The position numbers and the translations under genes are program-made. This document shows, in pieces, positions 1 through 10,978 of a stretch of DNA of 64,000 bases. Origin of the DNA: Pseudoxanthomonas sacheonensis. GTDB lineage: Bacteria; Pseudomonadota; Gammaproteobacteria; Xanthomonadales; Xanthomonadaceae. The notes under the pieces were generated by a model. It saw only the letters and a list, made by a program, of their open reading frames with translations. It was not told the origin of the DNA and ran no database searches. The first letter of the stretch is position 1. The number at the start of each line of letters is the position of its first letter. The stretch spans positions 62,001-126,000 of the forward strand of contig NZ_PDWS01000004.1 of assembly GCF_010093305.1 (NCBI RefSeq). The letters run 5' to 3'.

Positions 1-192
1 TCCGCTGTCCGGGCGCATCGCCCCGGTCAGCAATTTGATCAGGGTCGATTTGCCCGCGCCGTTCTGGCCCATCAGCGCATGCACTTCGCCGGCGCGCAGG
101 GTCAGGTCGACGCCTTCCAGCGCGGCTACGCCGGCAAAGCGTTTGCCCAGGCCGCGGGCCTGCAGGACGATGGCGGCTTCGTCCGTGGCCAT
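1..192 (-). CDS. Sugar ABC transporter ATP-binding protein, N-terminal 64 residues (partial)
   Basis: The reading frame starts at an ATG (192, minus strand) and runs off the left edge. It encodes 64 residues with the Walker A motif GQNGAGKST at residues 42-50, followed by LIKLLTG, as in sugar ABC ATPases of the YtfR/MglA/RbsA class. Five bases separate it from the stop of the upstream binding-protein gene, so the two form one operon. It should power import of a sugar delivered by the YtfQ-like protein at the cytoplasmic membrane. The family usually has two ATPase halves and about 500 residues. The rest lies outside the window. Confidence 0.9.
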   Translation of the reverse strand, partial: MATDEAAIVLQARGLGKRFAGVAALEGVDLTLRAGEVHALMGQNGAGKSTLIKLLTGAMRPDSG

Positions 193-197
193 TCCGT

Positions 198-1169
198 TCA
201 GTACTTGCGGCCTGGCAGCGCCGCAGCGGCCTGGTCCTGGGTGAATACACCCTCCTCCACCAGGATGCGCTTGGGCAGCGGACGCTTCTCAAGCACGGCT
301 TTGACCGCATCGACCAGTTGATCCCCGATCAACGGATTGCATTCGATGGTGGCGTTGAGCTTGCCCGCCTCCATCGCCTTGAACGCGCCGCGTACGCCGT
401 CGATGGAAACGATCTTGATGTCTTTGCCGGGCTTCAGCCCGGCCTCCTCGATGGCCTGGATCGCGCCAATGGCCATATCGTCGTTGTGCGCGAACAACAC
501 ATCGATCTTCGGGCCCTCGGCTTTGAGGAACGCCTCCATCACTTCCTTGCCCTTGGCCCGGGTGAAGTCGCCGCTCTGCGATCGCACAACTTTGAAGCGC
601 GAGTCTTTGTCGATGACCTCATGGAATCCCTGCATGCGGTCGATCGCCGGCGCCGAACCCACCGTGCCCTGCAACTCGACGATGCGCACTTCTCCGCTTC
701 CGGCAGGCGTGTCCTGCAACAGCCAGCGGCCGGCCTTGCGGCCCTCTTCGACGAAATCCGAGCCGATCAGGGTCACGTAGAGCGAATCGTCGGAAACATC
801 GACCGCCCGGTCGGTGAGGATCACCGGGATGTTGGCGGCCTTGGCCTCGCGCAGCACCGTTTCCCAGCCCGATTCGACCACCGGCGAAAACGCGATCAGG
901 TCCACGCGCTGGGCGATGAACGAGCGCAGCGCCTTGATCTGGTTTTCCTGCTTCTGCTGCGCATCGGAGAAACGCAACTGGATGCCGGCCTTGGACAGCG
1001 ACGATTTGATCGACGCGGTATTGGCGGTGCGCCACTCGCTTTCGGCACCGATCTGGCTGAAACCCAGCACCGGTTGCGCCGCGCGATCGCCGCCCGCATC
1101 GCGCGAACAGCCGCTCACAAATGCTGCCGCGCATGACAGCGCGGCGGCCAGCATGAATCCTCGCTTCAT
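198..1169 (-). CDS. Periplasmic sugar-binding protein of an ABC transporter, YtfQ-like
   Basis: The product has 323 residues and starts [16 protein letters not shown] with a signal peptide ending at VSGC, a plausible lipobox, so it may be a lipoprotein. The mature part strongly recalls E. coli YtfQ (galactofuranose binding): [12 protein letters not shown] near the start, [54 protein letters not shown] and [14 protein letters not shown]. The start was chosen because a longer in-frame extension has no signal-peptide character. It is followed by the ABC ATPase. In this locus the ligand is more likely L-arabinose or another pentose or furanose than galactofuranose, which is an inference from neighbours. 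Confidence 0.9.
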   Translation of the reverse strand: MKRGFMLAAALSCAAAFVSGCSRDAGGDRAAQPVLGFSQIGAESEWRTANTASIKSSLSKAGIQLRFSDAQQKQENQIKALRSFIAQRVDLIAFSPVVESGWETVLREAKAANIPVILTDRAVDVSDDSLYVTLIGSDFVEEGRKAGRWLLQDTPAGSGEVRIVELQGTVGSAPAIDRMQGFHEVIDKDSRFKVVRSQSGDFTRAKGKEVMEAFLKAEGPKIDVLFAHNDDMAIGAIQAIEEAGLKPGKDIKIVSIDGVRGAFKAMEAGKLNATIECNPLIGDQLVDAVKAVLEKRPLPKRILVEEGVFTQDQAAAALPGRKY

Positions 1170-1270
1170 CCCTTCCCTCCCGTTATGGTTGTTTGACCCA
1201 TCCCCTCCGGGCGGTGTCCGTCGTATCGACCAGGAAGGTTTCTCTTCCCGGCATTGTGCAGCTGTCCGGC

Positions 1271-2707
1271 CTAGGCCGAGGTATAGGCGGTTTTGACCGT
1301 GGTATAGAACTCGGCAGCATAGCGGCCCTGTTCGCGCGGCCCGTAACTGGAGGCCTTGCGGCCGCCGAACGGCACGTGCGGATCCACGCCCGCGGTCGGC
1401 AGGTTGACCATGACCATGCCGACTTCTGCATGGCGTTTGAAATGCGTCGCGTACTTCAGCGAAGTCGTGGCGATGCCTGCGCACAGACCGAACTCGGTGT
1501 CGTTGGCCAGGGCCAGCGCATGTTCGTAGTCGTTCGCGCGCAATACCGCCGCCACCGGACCGAATACTTCCTCCCGCGCTATCCGGTGCTCTGGCAGAGC
1601 GGCGACCAGAGCCGGGCTCAAGTAGTGGCCGCGGGTATCCAGCTCCAGTTGCTCTCCGCCGCACAGCAGTTCGGCGCCTTCCTGGCGGGCGATGTCCAGA
1701 TAGGAAAGGTCGGTGGCCAGTTGTTCGGCGCTGGCCACCGGACCGATATCGATGCCGCTGGTCAGCGCGTGGCCGACCTTGAGCGAAGCCAGGCGCTTGC
1801 GGGTGCGCGCTATGAACTCCTCGTACACCGGAGCCTCCACGATCAGCCGGCTCGAAGCCGTGCAGCGCTGGCCGGTGGAGAAATAGGCGCCGTTGACCGC
1901 GACCTCCACCGCTTTTTCCAGGTCGGCGTCGGCCAGTACCACCAGCGGATTCTTGCCGCCCATCTCCAACTGGATTTTCAGTCCGCGCGCGGCGGCCTGC
2001 TGCAGCAGCGCATTGCCGGTGCGCACCGAGCCGGTGAAAGTCAGCGCGTCGACCCGCGGATCCTCGATCAGGGCCTGGCCGACCACGCGACCGCTGCCGA
2101 TGACCAGATTGAATGCGCCCGCCGGCAGGCCGGCCCGGCTGAGGATCTCGGCCAGGGCCCAGGCACAGCCCGGCACGATCTCGGCCGGTTTGAACACTAC
2201 GGTGTTGCCATAGGCCAGGGCAGGGGCGATCTTCCAGGCCGGAATGGCCAGCGGGAAGTTCCAGGGGGCGATGATGCCGACCACACCCATCGGCTCGCGG
2301 GTGATCTCCACCTCCACACCGGGACGGGTCGAGGCCAGTTTTTCGCCGGGAATGCGCAGGGCTTCGCCGGCGAAGAATTTGAAGATCTGTCCGGCACGGG
2401 CCGCCTCGCCGATGGACTCCGGCAGGGTCTTGCCCTCTTCCATCGCCAACAGCCTGCCCAGCTCTTCTTTGCGCGCCAGGATTTCGCTGCCGACAAAGTC
2501 CAGAGCGTCGGCACGTTGCTGCGGCGTGCTCAGCGACCAGCTACGTCGGCACGTTGCTGCGGCAGCGATCGCATCGCGCACCTGCGCCGCATCCAGACTG
2601 GCGTAATCGCCCACCGGCGTCGCCAGGTCGGAGGGATTCTCATCCTGTGCGGCGGTGCCGCTGGCCACCCACTGGCCGTCGATGTAACTCTGGAAACGCT
2701 GGGTCAT
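1271..2707 (-). CDS. 2-ketoglutarate semialdehyde (2,5-dioxovalerate) dehydrogenase, aldehyde dehydrogenase family
   Basis: The product has 478 residues from the ATG at 2707 (MTQRFQSYIDGQW). It is a full-length NAD(P)-dependent aldehyde dehydrogenase. Visible motifs are APWNFPLAIP, FTGSVRTGN, LEMGGKNPLVV with the catalytic Glu, GQRCTASSR with the catalytic Cys, and VPFGGRKASSYGPREQG near the end. That C-terminal block resembles the ketoglutarate semialdehyde dehydrogenases of the oxidative L-arabinose pathway. The gene lies 16 bp downstream of araD1, whose product makes the expected substrate, so this enzyme would deliver 2-oxoglutarate to the TCA cycle. A succinate-semialdehyde dehydrogenase activity is a less likely alternative. 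Confidence 0.88.
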   Translation of the reverse strand: MTQRFQSYIDGQWVASGTAAQDENPSDLATPVGDYASLDAAQVRDAIAAAATCRRSWSLSTPQQRADALDFVGSEILARKEELGRLLAMEEGKTLPESIGEAARAGQIFKFFAGEALRIPGEKLASTRPGVEVEITREPMGVVGIIAPWNFPLAIPAWKIAPALAYGNTVVFKPAEIVPGCAWALAEILSRAGLPAGAFNLVIGSGRVVGQALIEDPRVDALTFTGSVRTGNALLQQAAARGLKIQLEMGGKNPLVVLADADLEKAVEVAVNGAYFSTGQRCTASSRLIVEAPVYEEFIARTRKRLASLKVGHALTSGIDIGPVASAEQLATDLSYLDIARQEGAELLCGGEQLELDTRGHYLSPALVAALPEHRIAREEVFGPVAAVLRANDYEHALALANDTEFGLCAGIATTSLKYATHFKRHAEVGMVMVNLPTAGVDPHVPFGGRKASSYGPREQGRYAAEFYTTVKTAYTSA

Positions 2708-2723
2708 GCGGAGTGTCCTGGGA

Positions 2724-3731
2724 TCAGAGGGGGCGTACGCCACCGAGAGCGAAACCGCCGGCCACGGACTGCAATGGATTGACCAGGGGCGCACCCAGCG
2801 CCGGCAAGTCGATCTCGAAGCAGTCGCCCGGCTGCACAGCGATGCCGTCGGCGAAACTCAAAGTCGAGGTGCCGAAGAAATGCAGGTGCACATCGCCTGG
2901 ACGGCGATGCGCGGTGTATTTGAAATGGTGGTATTCCAGATTCTCCAGCGAATGGCACATGTTGTCCTCGCCGGTGAGGAAAGGCTTCTCCCATACCACC
3001 GTGTCGCCGCGGCGGATGCGGCTGGTGCCACCCAGGTCGCGCGGCAACGGTCCGGTACGCAGCTCGGGACCGACTGCGCAGGCGCGCAGCTTGGAATGGG
3101 CCAGATAGAGGTAGTTCTGGCGCTCGGTGATGTGGTCGGAGAACTCGTTGCCGATGGCGAACCCCAGGCGGTGCGGGGTGCCGTTAGGGCCGATCAGGTA
3201 CAGCCCAACCAGCTCCGGCTCTTCGCCGCCATCCAAGGCGAAGTCAGGCGACGGCAGGGCCTGGCCCGGGGCCACCACCATGCTGCCATCGCCTTTGTAG
3301 AACCACTCCGGCTGCGCGCCGGGTCGGCCCTCGCGTGGAATGCCACCCTCCACGCCCCACTGGAAAACCTTCATCGAATCGGTGAGGCTGCCGGCGTTGG
3401 CATGGTCCTGCAGGTTCTGATGCATGGCATCGCGGGTGGCGGCGCTACCCAAGTGGGTCAGGCCGGTGCCGGTGACGCGCATATGAGCCGGATCGGGATG
3501 GGCCAGCGGGGTCAACACCCGGTCCTCGCGCAACAGCGTCGCATAGTCCAGCGACTCGTCGCTCTGCTCCTGTGCGGCTTGTTGCTCAAGGTCGCGATTG
3601 GCCGCAATCGCTGCGGTGGCCAGGGCATAGGTGGTCCTGGAGCTTCCCAGGAGACGCACGCGGACTCCGTCCTGGTTGATCACGCCGACCCGAGCTTCGC
3701 CGGCATCGTCAACTAGCTGGATCAGTCGCAT
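2724..3731 (-). CDS. araD1: AraD1 (GguC-like) family protein, probable L-2-keto-3-deoxyarabonate dehydratase
   Basis: The product has 335 residues and starts MRLIQLVDDAGEARVGV. Its overall pattern (FQWGVEGGIPREGRPG, PEWFYKGDGSMVV, EPELVGLYLIGPNG, FAIGNEFSDHITERQNY) matches the AraD1/GguC family, which has a fumarylacetoacetate-hydrolase-like fold. The family converts L-2-keto-3-deoxyarabonate to 2-ketoglutarate semialdehyde. The gene is first in a leftward operon with the semialdehyde dehydrogenase and the ABC importer, and is transcribed away from the LysR regulator. The function is assigned from family and context. The sequence does not show substrate specificity. Confidence 0.85.
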   Translation of the reverse strand: MRLIQLVDDAGEARVGVINQDGVRVRLLGSSRTTYALATAAIAANRDLEQQAAQEQSDESLDYATLLREDRVLTPLAHPDPAHMRVTGTGLTHLGSAATRDAMHQNLQDHANAGSLTDSMKVFQWGVEGGIPREGRPGAQPEWFYKGDGSMVVAPGQALPSPDFALDGGEEPELVGLYLIGPNGTPHRLGFAIGNEFSDHITERQNYLYLAHSKLRACAVGPELRTGPLPRDLGGTSRIRRGDTVVWEKPFLTGEDNMCHSLENLEYHHFKYTAHRRPGDVHLHFFGTSTLSFADGIAVQPGDCFEIDLPALGAPLVNPLQSVAGGFALGGVRPL

Positions 3732-3882
3732 TGCTTCGCCTGCAGTCGTGGGTCAGATGCGACACGCACCTTCCGCTGGGGACGTGCCATGCCAGACCGC
3801 ATTCTGCCGACACCACTCATATACAACAAATCTATTTTTGTGATTAATATATATATGTATCGGCATAGGTGAGGGAAACTTC
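3732..3882. promoter_or_regulatory. Divergent promoter region between araD1 and the GbpR-like regulator
   Basis: This 151-bp gap separates the leftward araD1 operon from the rightward LysR gene. Its middle is AT-rich (3820-3860). It contains ATCTATTT near 3829-3836 and ATATATATGTAT near 3849-3860. The same two words, close together and on the opposite strand, occur in the next divergent gap at 5744-5763, so they may be binding sites for the LysR protein. The LysR start has a GAGGG ribosome site at 3871-3875. No promoter boxes were proven. Confidence 0.5.
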
Positions 3883-4854
3883 GTGGCCCAAAGCGCTCCC
3901 TGGTACATGCGCGCCCGCCTCAAGGCCCGACAGCTGATGCTGCTGATCGCGATCGACGACGAAGGCAGCACCCAACGTGCCGCGGACGTGTTGAACATGT
4001 CCCAGCCGGCGGCGTCGAAGATGCTCAAGGACCTGGAGGACTCGATGGGCGTGCCGCTGTTCGAGCGATTGCCGCGCGGCATGCAGCCGACCTGGTATGG
4101 CGAGACCATGATCCGCCACGCGCGTATTGCCCTCTCCAGCTTGAGCGAGGCCGGCGCCGAGATCGAGGCGCTGAAGGCCGGCTATTACGGCAGCGTCAGT
4201 GTCGGTGCGATTACCGGCCCGGCCATGAACCTGCTGCCGGCGGCAATGGTTCAGATCACCCGCGACCATCCGCTGCTGCGCGTCTCGCTGCTGGTGGAAA
4301 GCAGTGATGTGCTGTTGGAGATGCTGTCGCAGAACAAGCTGGACATCCTCGTGGCGCGCTTGTTCGCCCGCCACGACAAACGCAACCTGCATTACGAAGC
4401 GCTGGCAGAAGAACAGGTTTCGGCCATCGTCCGTCCGCACCATCCGATCCTGGAAATCGAACGACCTTCGCTGGCCGAATTGGCGATCGCCGGTTGGATC
4501 GTGCCGCCAGCCGGCAGCGTGCTGCGCCACCGCTTCGAGCTGATGTTCCAGAGCGCCGGACTGGAGCCGCCCAAGCGCATCATCGAGAGTTCGGCTCTTG
4601 CCTTCCTGCCGCGCATGCTGGAGGAAAGCGACTACATCGCGGTGGTGCCCACCGATGTCGCACGCTACTACGCCAAGCACCACATCGTCTCCATCGTGCC
4701 GGCGGAACTGTCGTGCCGGATGGACCATTTCGGCATCATCACCCGCAACGATTGGCTGCTCTCGCCCGGCGCCAAGATCATGTTGCAGGCGCTCAAGGCC
4801 GCGGCCGTGCCGGCGTACGGCGTCGATCTATCCGCGGGCAAGCCCGAGGGCTGA
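3883..4854 (+). CDS. LysR-family regulator, GbpR-like (pentose/galactose locus regulator)
   Basis: The product has 323 residues from a GTG start, chosen because GAGGG lies 7 bases upstream. The N-terminal winged helix-turn-helix (about residues 10-70) includes STQRAADVLNMSQPAASKMLKDLE. The C-terminal effector domain follows, with PRMLEESDYIAVVP. The closest known type is GbpR, which controls sugar-binding-protein genes beside gguC-like genes in Agrobacterium. It is divergent to araD1 and lies between the two halves of the arabinose pathway, so it probably controls both divergent promoters. The inducer is likely a pathway sugar or aldonate, by inference. Confidence 0.85.
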   Translation: MAQSAPWYMRARLKARQLMLLIAIDDEGSTQRAADVLNMSQPAASKMLKDLEDSMGVPLFERLPRGMQPTWYGETMIRHARIALSSLSEAGAEIEALKAGYYGSVSVGAITGPAMNLLPAAMVQITRDHPLLRVSLLVESSDVLLEMLSQNKLDILVARLFARHDKRNLHYEALAEEQVSAIVRPHHPILEIERPSLAELAIAGWIVPPAGSVLRHRFELMFQSAGLEPPKRIIESSALAFLPRMLEESDYIAVVPTDVARYYAKHHIVSIVPAELSCRMDHFGIITRNDWLLSPGAKIMLQALKAAAVPAYGVDLSAGKPEG

Positions 4855-4897
4855 GGCGACCACGGCCGCAGCTGCGCTATCGCACGACTGCGCGCGC

Positions 4898-5710
4898 TCA
4901 GGTCCAGCCGGCGTCGACCACGAACTCCTGCGCAGTGATGGCGCGGGCCTGATCCGAGGCCAGGAACAGCGCCATGGCGGTGATGTCTTCGGGCAGCACC
5001 TTGTCCGGCAGGCACTGGTTGCGCAGCAAGTCGCGCTCGCTGTCCGCATCCAGCCACAGGGTCACTTGGCGTTCGGTCATGACCCAGCCCGGAGTCAGCA
5101 CGTTGATGCGGATGCGGTCGGCGCCCAGCTCACGGGCCAGGCCGCGGGTCAGTCCATTCACCGATGACTTGGCCGTGGCATAGACCGGATAGCCACCGGT
5201 CTTGCTCTGCCAGCCGGTGGAACCCAGATTGATGATCGCGCCACTACCGCGTCGGCGCATGCCCGGCACTGCGGCCTGGATGGCGAAGAACGCCGCGCGC
5301 TGGTTGATCGCCACCCGTTGGTTCCAGTAGTCGGGCGTGACCTCTTCAAGGCGGTGGCGGTCGTCGCTGCCCACGTTGTTGACCAAGATATGGAAATCGC
5401 CCAATGCGTCTGCGCCGTCCTGCACGGCCTGGCGCAACGCGTCGACATCGGTCACGTCGACGCGACGCCACCATGGCGATGCCAGCCCTTGCCTCTGCAG
5501 GTGTTCGGCCAAGACACGGCTGGCGGATTCGTCGATATCGACGAACGCTACCGGCGCACCCTGGCGGGCGAAGCCCTCGACCAGCGATGCCCCGATTCCC
5601 GATCCGCCGCCGGTAATGAAGACCGGCCGGCCGGCCAGTTCCGGATAGCTCGCGCCCCTCCCCACGCCACCGCCCTGCATTGCCAGGGCAGGGGTTGTTG
5701 CTGCACTCAT
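4898..5710 (-). CDS. SDR-family sugar dehydrogenase (L-arabinose/D-xylose 1-dehydrogenase type)
   Basis: The product has 270 residues. It has the Rossmann glycine motif TGGGSGIG (about 33-40), an NNVG motif, a Ser in the NLGSTG segment and the catalytic YPVYATAKSS (YxxxK). The pattern DDRHRLEEVTPDYWNQRVAIN and a C-terminal VDAGW resemble Caulobacter D-xylose dehydrogenase XylB. The start ATG has GAGGCGA just upstream. It would oxidise the pentose to a lactone, the first step of the non-phosphorylating route. A dedicated lactonase is not visible in the window. It points away from the dehydratase gene, with a shared intergenic region. Confidence 0.82.
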   Translation of the reverse strand: MSAATTPALAMQGGGVGRGASYPELAGRPVFITGGGSGIGASLVEGFARQGAPVAFVDIDESASRVLAEHLQRQGLASPWWRRVDVTDVDALRQAVQDGADALGDFHILVNNVGSDDRHRLEEVTPDYWNQRVAINQRAAFFAIQAAVPGMRRRGSGAIINLGSTGWQSKTGGYPVYATAKSSVNGLTRGLARELGADRIRINVLTPGWVMTERQVTLWLDADSERDLLRNQCLPDKVLPEDITAMALFLASDQARAITAQEFVVDAGWT

Positions 5711-5894
5711 GCTTCGCCTCGTCGTGAAGTGTTGGAGGGAGATGACATATATAGAAATAGATATTGATTAGCTGTGATTTGTTATTTTTCTAGCATGAAT
5801 ATGCCCGGTAGCATCGCAGCCGTAAAGTGTCGCCTGATCGGCCAAAGGGCTGGCCCAGGTCAATTCACGGTCCAGCCTAAGGAATGCCACCTGC
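5711..5894. promoter_or_regulatory. Divergent promoter region between the SDR dehydrogenase and the aldonate dehydratase
   Basis: This is a 184-bp gap between leftward and rightward pathway genes. It holds an AT-rich stretch at 5743-5790. On the minus strand this stretch reads ATCTATTTCTATATATGT, combining two words that also occur in the araD1/LysR gap. A second AT stretch (TGTGATTTGTTATTTTT) follows. The parallel suggests one regulator acts at both gaps, which is an inference. No other features are evident. Confidence 0.45.
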
Positions 5895-7619
<1,725 letters not shown>

Positions 7620-7628
7620 AATGAAATT

Positions 7629-9239
7629 ATGAACACCACCCGCCGCGATGCTTTCAAGGCGTTATTGGCCAGCGCCGTATCCGCGCCCTTCGCCCGCGCA
7701 GCGGACCGCGCCGGCAATGGAGCGGAAAGCAAGCTTCTGCCGCATTGGGGAGTCGGCGTCGAGAACCAGCGCAAGGCCGATCGGGGGGACGGCACTTACC
7801 TGAACCCGATCGTCGCTGGCGATCATCCGGATCCCACCGTCATGAAGGACGGTGACGACTATTACATGACGTTCTCGTCCTTTTACTCTTATCCGGGTCT
7901 GGTGATCTGGCATTCCACGGATCTGGTGAACTGGACGCCGCTCACGGCGGCCCTTTCCAAATCGCTCGGCGTGGTTTGGGCGGTCGATCTGTGCAAGCAC
8001 GGCGATCGCTACTTCATCTACATTCCGGCCGACCCGGAGGAAAAAGGCTGGTCGATCTACGCGATCTGGGCCGACGACATCCGCGGACCGTGGAGCGATC
8101 CCATCGATCTGAAGATCCACGGCTGCATCGATCCCGGCCATGTCGTGGGAGAGGACGGCAAGCGCTATCTGTTCGTCAACGGCATCCGCAAGATCCGCCT
8201 GACCGATGACGGTCTGGCAACCGACGGCACGCTGGAACCGGCCTATAGCCCTTGGCGGTATCCCGACGATTGGATAGTGGAGAACTTCGCCCCGGAAGGC
8301 CCGAAGCTCCTGCGGCATGGGGAATGGTTTTACCTGGTGACTGCAGTAGGCGGTACCGCGGGTCCTCCGACCGGACACATGGTGATCGCGGCGCGCTCCA
8401 GATCGATCCACGGCCCCTGGGAACACTGCCCGCACAATCCACTGGTCCGCACGACGTCTGCCGATGAGCCGTGGTGGTCCCGCGGACATGCGTCGCTGGT
8501 GGAAGGACCCGCGGGCGACTGGTGGATGATCTATCACGGCTACGAGAACGGCTTCCGCACGCTGGGACGACAAACGCTACTCGAGCCCATCGAATGGACC
8601 GATGACGGCTGGTTCCGGGCCTTGGGCGGCGATCTTTCCCGGCCCTTGCCGAAACCGAAGGGGGGCAAGCGCGGTTCGTCGGGCTCGGCCTTGTCGGACG
8701 ACTTCAGCGCCGACAGATTCGGTGTGCAGTGGGGTTTCCATGATCCGGCGCCTGGCGAGAGGCAGCGGGCTCGTTACGAATCCAGAGGCTTGCGTATCGC
8801 CGCCAAGGGCCGCTCGCCGGCGGACAGCCCGCCGCTTACCTGCATCGTCGGCGATCGCGCGTATGTCGTTGAGGCGACGATCGAGCTCGACCAGGGCGCC
8901 GAGGGCGGGTTGCTGCTCTTCTACAGCCACAAGGCATTCGTCGGAGTCGGCTTTACGCCCACCGAGATGAGGACCTACCAATTCGCGGAGGAACAGTCGT
9001 GGATGCGGCAGCCGATGCCCACGCGAAGCGTGCGCATCAGGCTGACCAACGATCAACACATCGTGACTTTCCACTACTCGCACGATGAAGGCAGGACCTG
9101 GATCCAGCATGGCCACCGCATGGAGGTTTCCGGAATCCACCACAACGTGTTCGGCGGTTTTCTGAGCCTGAAGATCGGACTGTATAGCGCCGGCAAGGGC
9201 AGCGTGCTCATCCGCGACTTCGACTATCGGGCGGTCTAG
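7629..9239 (+). CDS. Exported GH43 glycosidase (beta-xylosidase/alpha-L-arabinofuranosidase type)
   Basis: The product has 536 residues. The N-terminus MNTTRRDAFKALLASA has a twin-arginine pattern and an ARA|A cleavage site, so Tat export is likely. The five-blade GH43 domain (about 55-345) shows NPIVAGDHPDPTV with the catalytic base Asp, a pKa-modulating Asp in CIDPGHV and an acid Glu in NFAPEGPKLL. Residues from about 355 form a beta-sandwich like the C-terminal domain of GH43 xylosidases. It probably trims arabinose or xylose from arabinoxylan in the periplasm. Its stop codon lies in an 18-bp tandem duplication. Confidence 0.85.
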   Translation: MNTTRRDAFKALLASAVSAPFARAADRAGNGAESKLLPHWGVGVENQRKADRGDGTYLNPIVAGDHPDPTVMKDGDDYYMTFSSFYSYPGLVIWHSTDLVNWTPLTAALSKSLGVVWAVDLCKHGDRYFIYIPADPEEKGWSIYAIWADDIRGPWSDPIDLKIHGCIDPGHVVGEDGKRYLFVNGIRKIRLTDDGLATDGTLEPAYSPWRYPDDWIVENFAPEGPKLLRHGEWFYLVTAVGGTAGPPTGHMVIAARSRSIHGPWEHCPHNPLVRTTSADEPWWSRGHASLVEGPAGDWWMIYHGYENGFRTLGRQTLLEPIEWTDDGWFRALGGDLSRPLPKPKGGKRGSSGSALSDDFSADRFGVQWGFHDPAPGERQRARYESRGLRIAAKGRSPADSPPLTCIVGDRAYVVEATIELDQGAEGGLLLFYSHKAFVGVGFTPTEMRTYQFAEEQSWMRQPMPTRSVRIRLTNDQHIVTFHYSHDEGRTWIQHGHRMEVSGIHHNVFGGFLSLKIGLYSAGKGSVLIRDFDYRAV

Positions 9240-9257
9240 GACTATCGGGCGGTCCAG
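9222..9257 (+). repeat. 18-bp tandem duplication spanning the GH43 stop codon
   Basis: Two adjacent 18-bp copies, 9222-9239 and 9240-9257, differ only at the third base from the end (TAG in copy 1, CAG in copy 2). Copy 1 ends with the stop codon of the upstream GH43 gene. The period is a multiple of three, so the second copy would be read in frame if the TAG were absent. Confidence 0.9.
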
Positions 9258-9300
9258 GTTCCGGGTATTGGCGCAATTTGAAGATAAATGGAGCATCCGA

Positions 9301-10965
9301 ATGAAACGATTCGTACTGACGCTGCTCGCCTGCGTCGCCATGCTGCCGGCATGGGCCGGCGAGGTGACGTTCACCGAAGTCCGCTATGCGGGCGATGACG
9401 GCGGGCCTGCCGTTGGACCGACGCAATACCGCAACCCGGTCGTTGCCGGCTTCTACCCGGATCCTTCCGCGATCCGGGTGGGCGACGACTTCTACCTGGT
9501 CACCTCCACCTTCGGTTACTTCCCGGGCCTGCCGATCTTTCACAGCCGCGATCTGGTGTCGTGGCGCCAGATCGGCAATGCCATCGACCGCCCCGGCCAG
9601 ATCGACTACGGCAACGACGAACTCACCCGCGGCCTGTTCGCCGCCTCGATCAGCTACCACAACGGCACCTTCTACATCGCCAACACCTGCTTCTACTGCG
9701 GCGGCGGCAACTTCATCGTCACCGGGAAGGATCCGGCGGGTCCGTGGTCCGATCCGGTCTGGCTGAAGTTCGAAGGCATCGATCCGTCGCTGTTCTTCGA
9801 CGACGACGGCACCGCCTGGATGGTCAACAACGGCATTCCCGAGGGCAAGATGCGCTACGACGGGCATCGCGCGATCTGGCTGCAGCGGTTCGATGCGGCG
9901 ACGAAGACCATGGTCGGCCCACGCAAAGTGCTGGTCGATGGCGGCGCGGACCCGGCCAGCAAGCCCGAGCATGTCGAAGGCCCGCATCTCTTCAAACACG
10001 ACGGCTACTACTACCTGACCGCGGCCGAAGGCGGCACCGGCGAGCAGCATGCGCAGATGGTCTGGCGCAGCCGCAAGGTCGATGGTCCTTACGAGCCATG
10101 GTCCGGCAATCCGTCGCTGACCCAGCGCGATCTGGACCCGGCGCGCCCCGACCCGGTCACCTCCACCGGACACGCGCAATTCGTCGAATTGAAGGACGGT
10201 TCGTGGTGGGCGGTGTTCCTCGCCACGCGACCCTATCGCGGCAACCAATACAACCTGGGGCGCGAGACCTTCCTGCTGCCGGTGACCTGGCGCGACGGCT
10301 GGCCGGTGATCCTGCCGCGCGGCGAACGCGTGCCGGTGGTGCTGGAGCGTCCTGCATTGCCGCGCACCCCGCAGCCGATCCCGACCAGCGGACCGATCGA
10401 ATGGAGCGAACGCTTCGCCGCCGAAAAATTGCCGCCGCAATGGATGACGATCCATCCGCCGAAGCAGACCTGGTTCGGCACCGGCCGCGATGGTCTGAAG
10501 CTCACGCCTTCATCGACCCCCCTCGGCGGGCATGGCAGCGGCGGGCAGCCGGCGTATCTTGCGCACCGGCTTCAACATCATCGAGCCACCCTGACCGCGA
10601 CGCTCGCGCCTTACCAGCCGGAACCGGGCGAACTGGCCGGGTTGGCGGTGTTGCAGAGCGAGCGTTACCACTACGTGGTAGGCGTGGAAGGCGGCAAAGA
10701 GGGGACCGCAATCGCGCTATACCGCCGCGCCGGCAAGGACGAGGCCGTGAGCGGGCAGCGCATCGCCCGCATCCCGTTGCCGTCGTCGCAGCAGCCGGTC
10801 TCGCTGCGCTTCCGACTCGACGGCCCGCGACTGGATGTCTTCTATGCAGTGGAACCCGGGCAGTGGAAGCCGGTGGCGACCGGCCTGGATGCCAGCATCC
10901 TGAGCAACGATATCGCCGGCGGTTTCATCGGCGCGACATTCGGTCCGTACGCGTTCCGTCCGTGA
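9301..10965 (+). CDS. Exported GH43 glycosidase (xylan beta-xylosidase-like, two-domain)
   Basis: The product has 554 residues from MKRFVLTLLACVAMLPAWAGE, a clear Sec signal peptide cut after AWA. The start at 9301 was preferred to one 33 bp upstream that would spoil the signal. The GH43 domain has NPVVAGFYPDPSA (catalytic Asp), EGIDPSLFFDDDG and HVEGPHLFK with the acid Glu. Residues from about 370 form the C-terminal beta-sandwich. It is the third gene in the dehydratase-GH43-GH43 operon. It resembles beta-xylosidases of the XynB class, but arabinofuranosidase activity is possible. Confidence 0.86.
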   Translation: MKRFVLTLLACVAMLPAWAGEVTFTEVRYAGDDGGPAVGPTQYRNPVVAGFYPDPSAIRVGDDFYLVTSTFGYFPGLPIFHSRDLVSWRQIGNAIDRPGQIDYGNDELTRGLFAASISYHNGTFYIANTCFYCGGGNFIVTGKDPAGPWSDPVWLKFEGIDPSLFFDDDGTAWMVNNGIPEGKMRYDGHRAIWLQRFDAATKTMVGPRKVLVDGGADPASKPEHVEGPHLFKHDGYYYLTAAEGGTGEQHAQMVWRSRKVDGPYEPWSGNPSLTQRDLDPARPDPVTSTGHAQFVELKDGSWWAVFLATRPYRGNQYNLGRETFLLPVTWRDGWPVILPRGERVPVVLERPALPRTPQPIPTSGPIEWSERFAAEKLPPQWMTIHPPKQTWFGTGRDGLKLTPSSTPLGGHGSGGQPAYLAHRLQHHRATLTATLAPYQPEPGELAGLAVLQSERYHYVVGVEGGKEGTAIALYRRAGKDEAVSGQRIARIPLPSSQQPVSLRFRLDGPRLDVFYAVEPGQWKPVATGLDASILSNDIAGGFIGATFGPYAFRP

Positions 10966-10978
10966 CCGACGCAGGCCG

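Noticed and set aside
318..1136. Long plus-strand open frame opposite the ytfQ-like gene
   Set aside because: It is the antisense shadow of a GC-rich gene, with no domain and no ribosome site.
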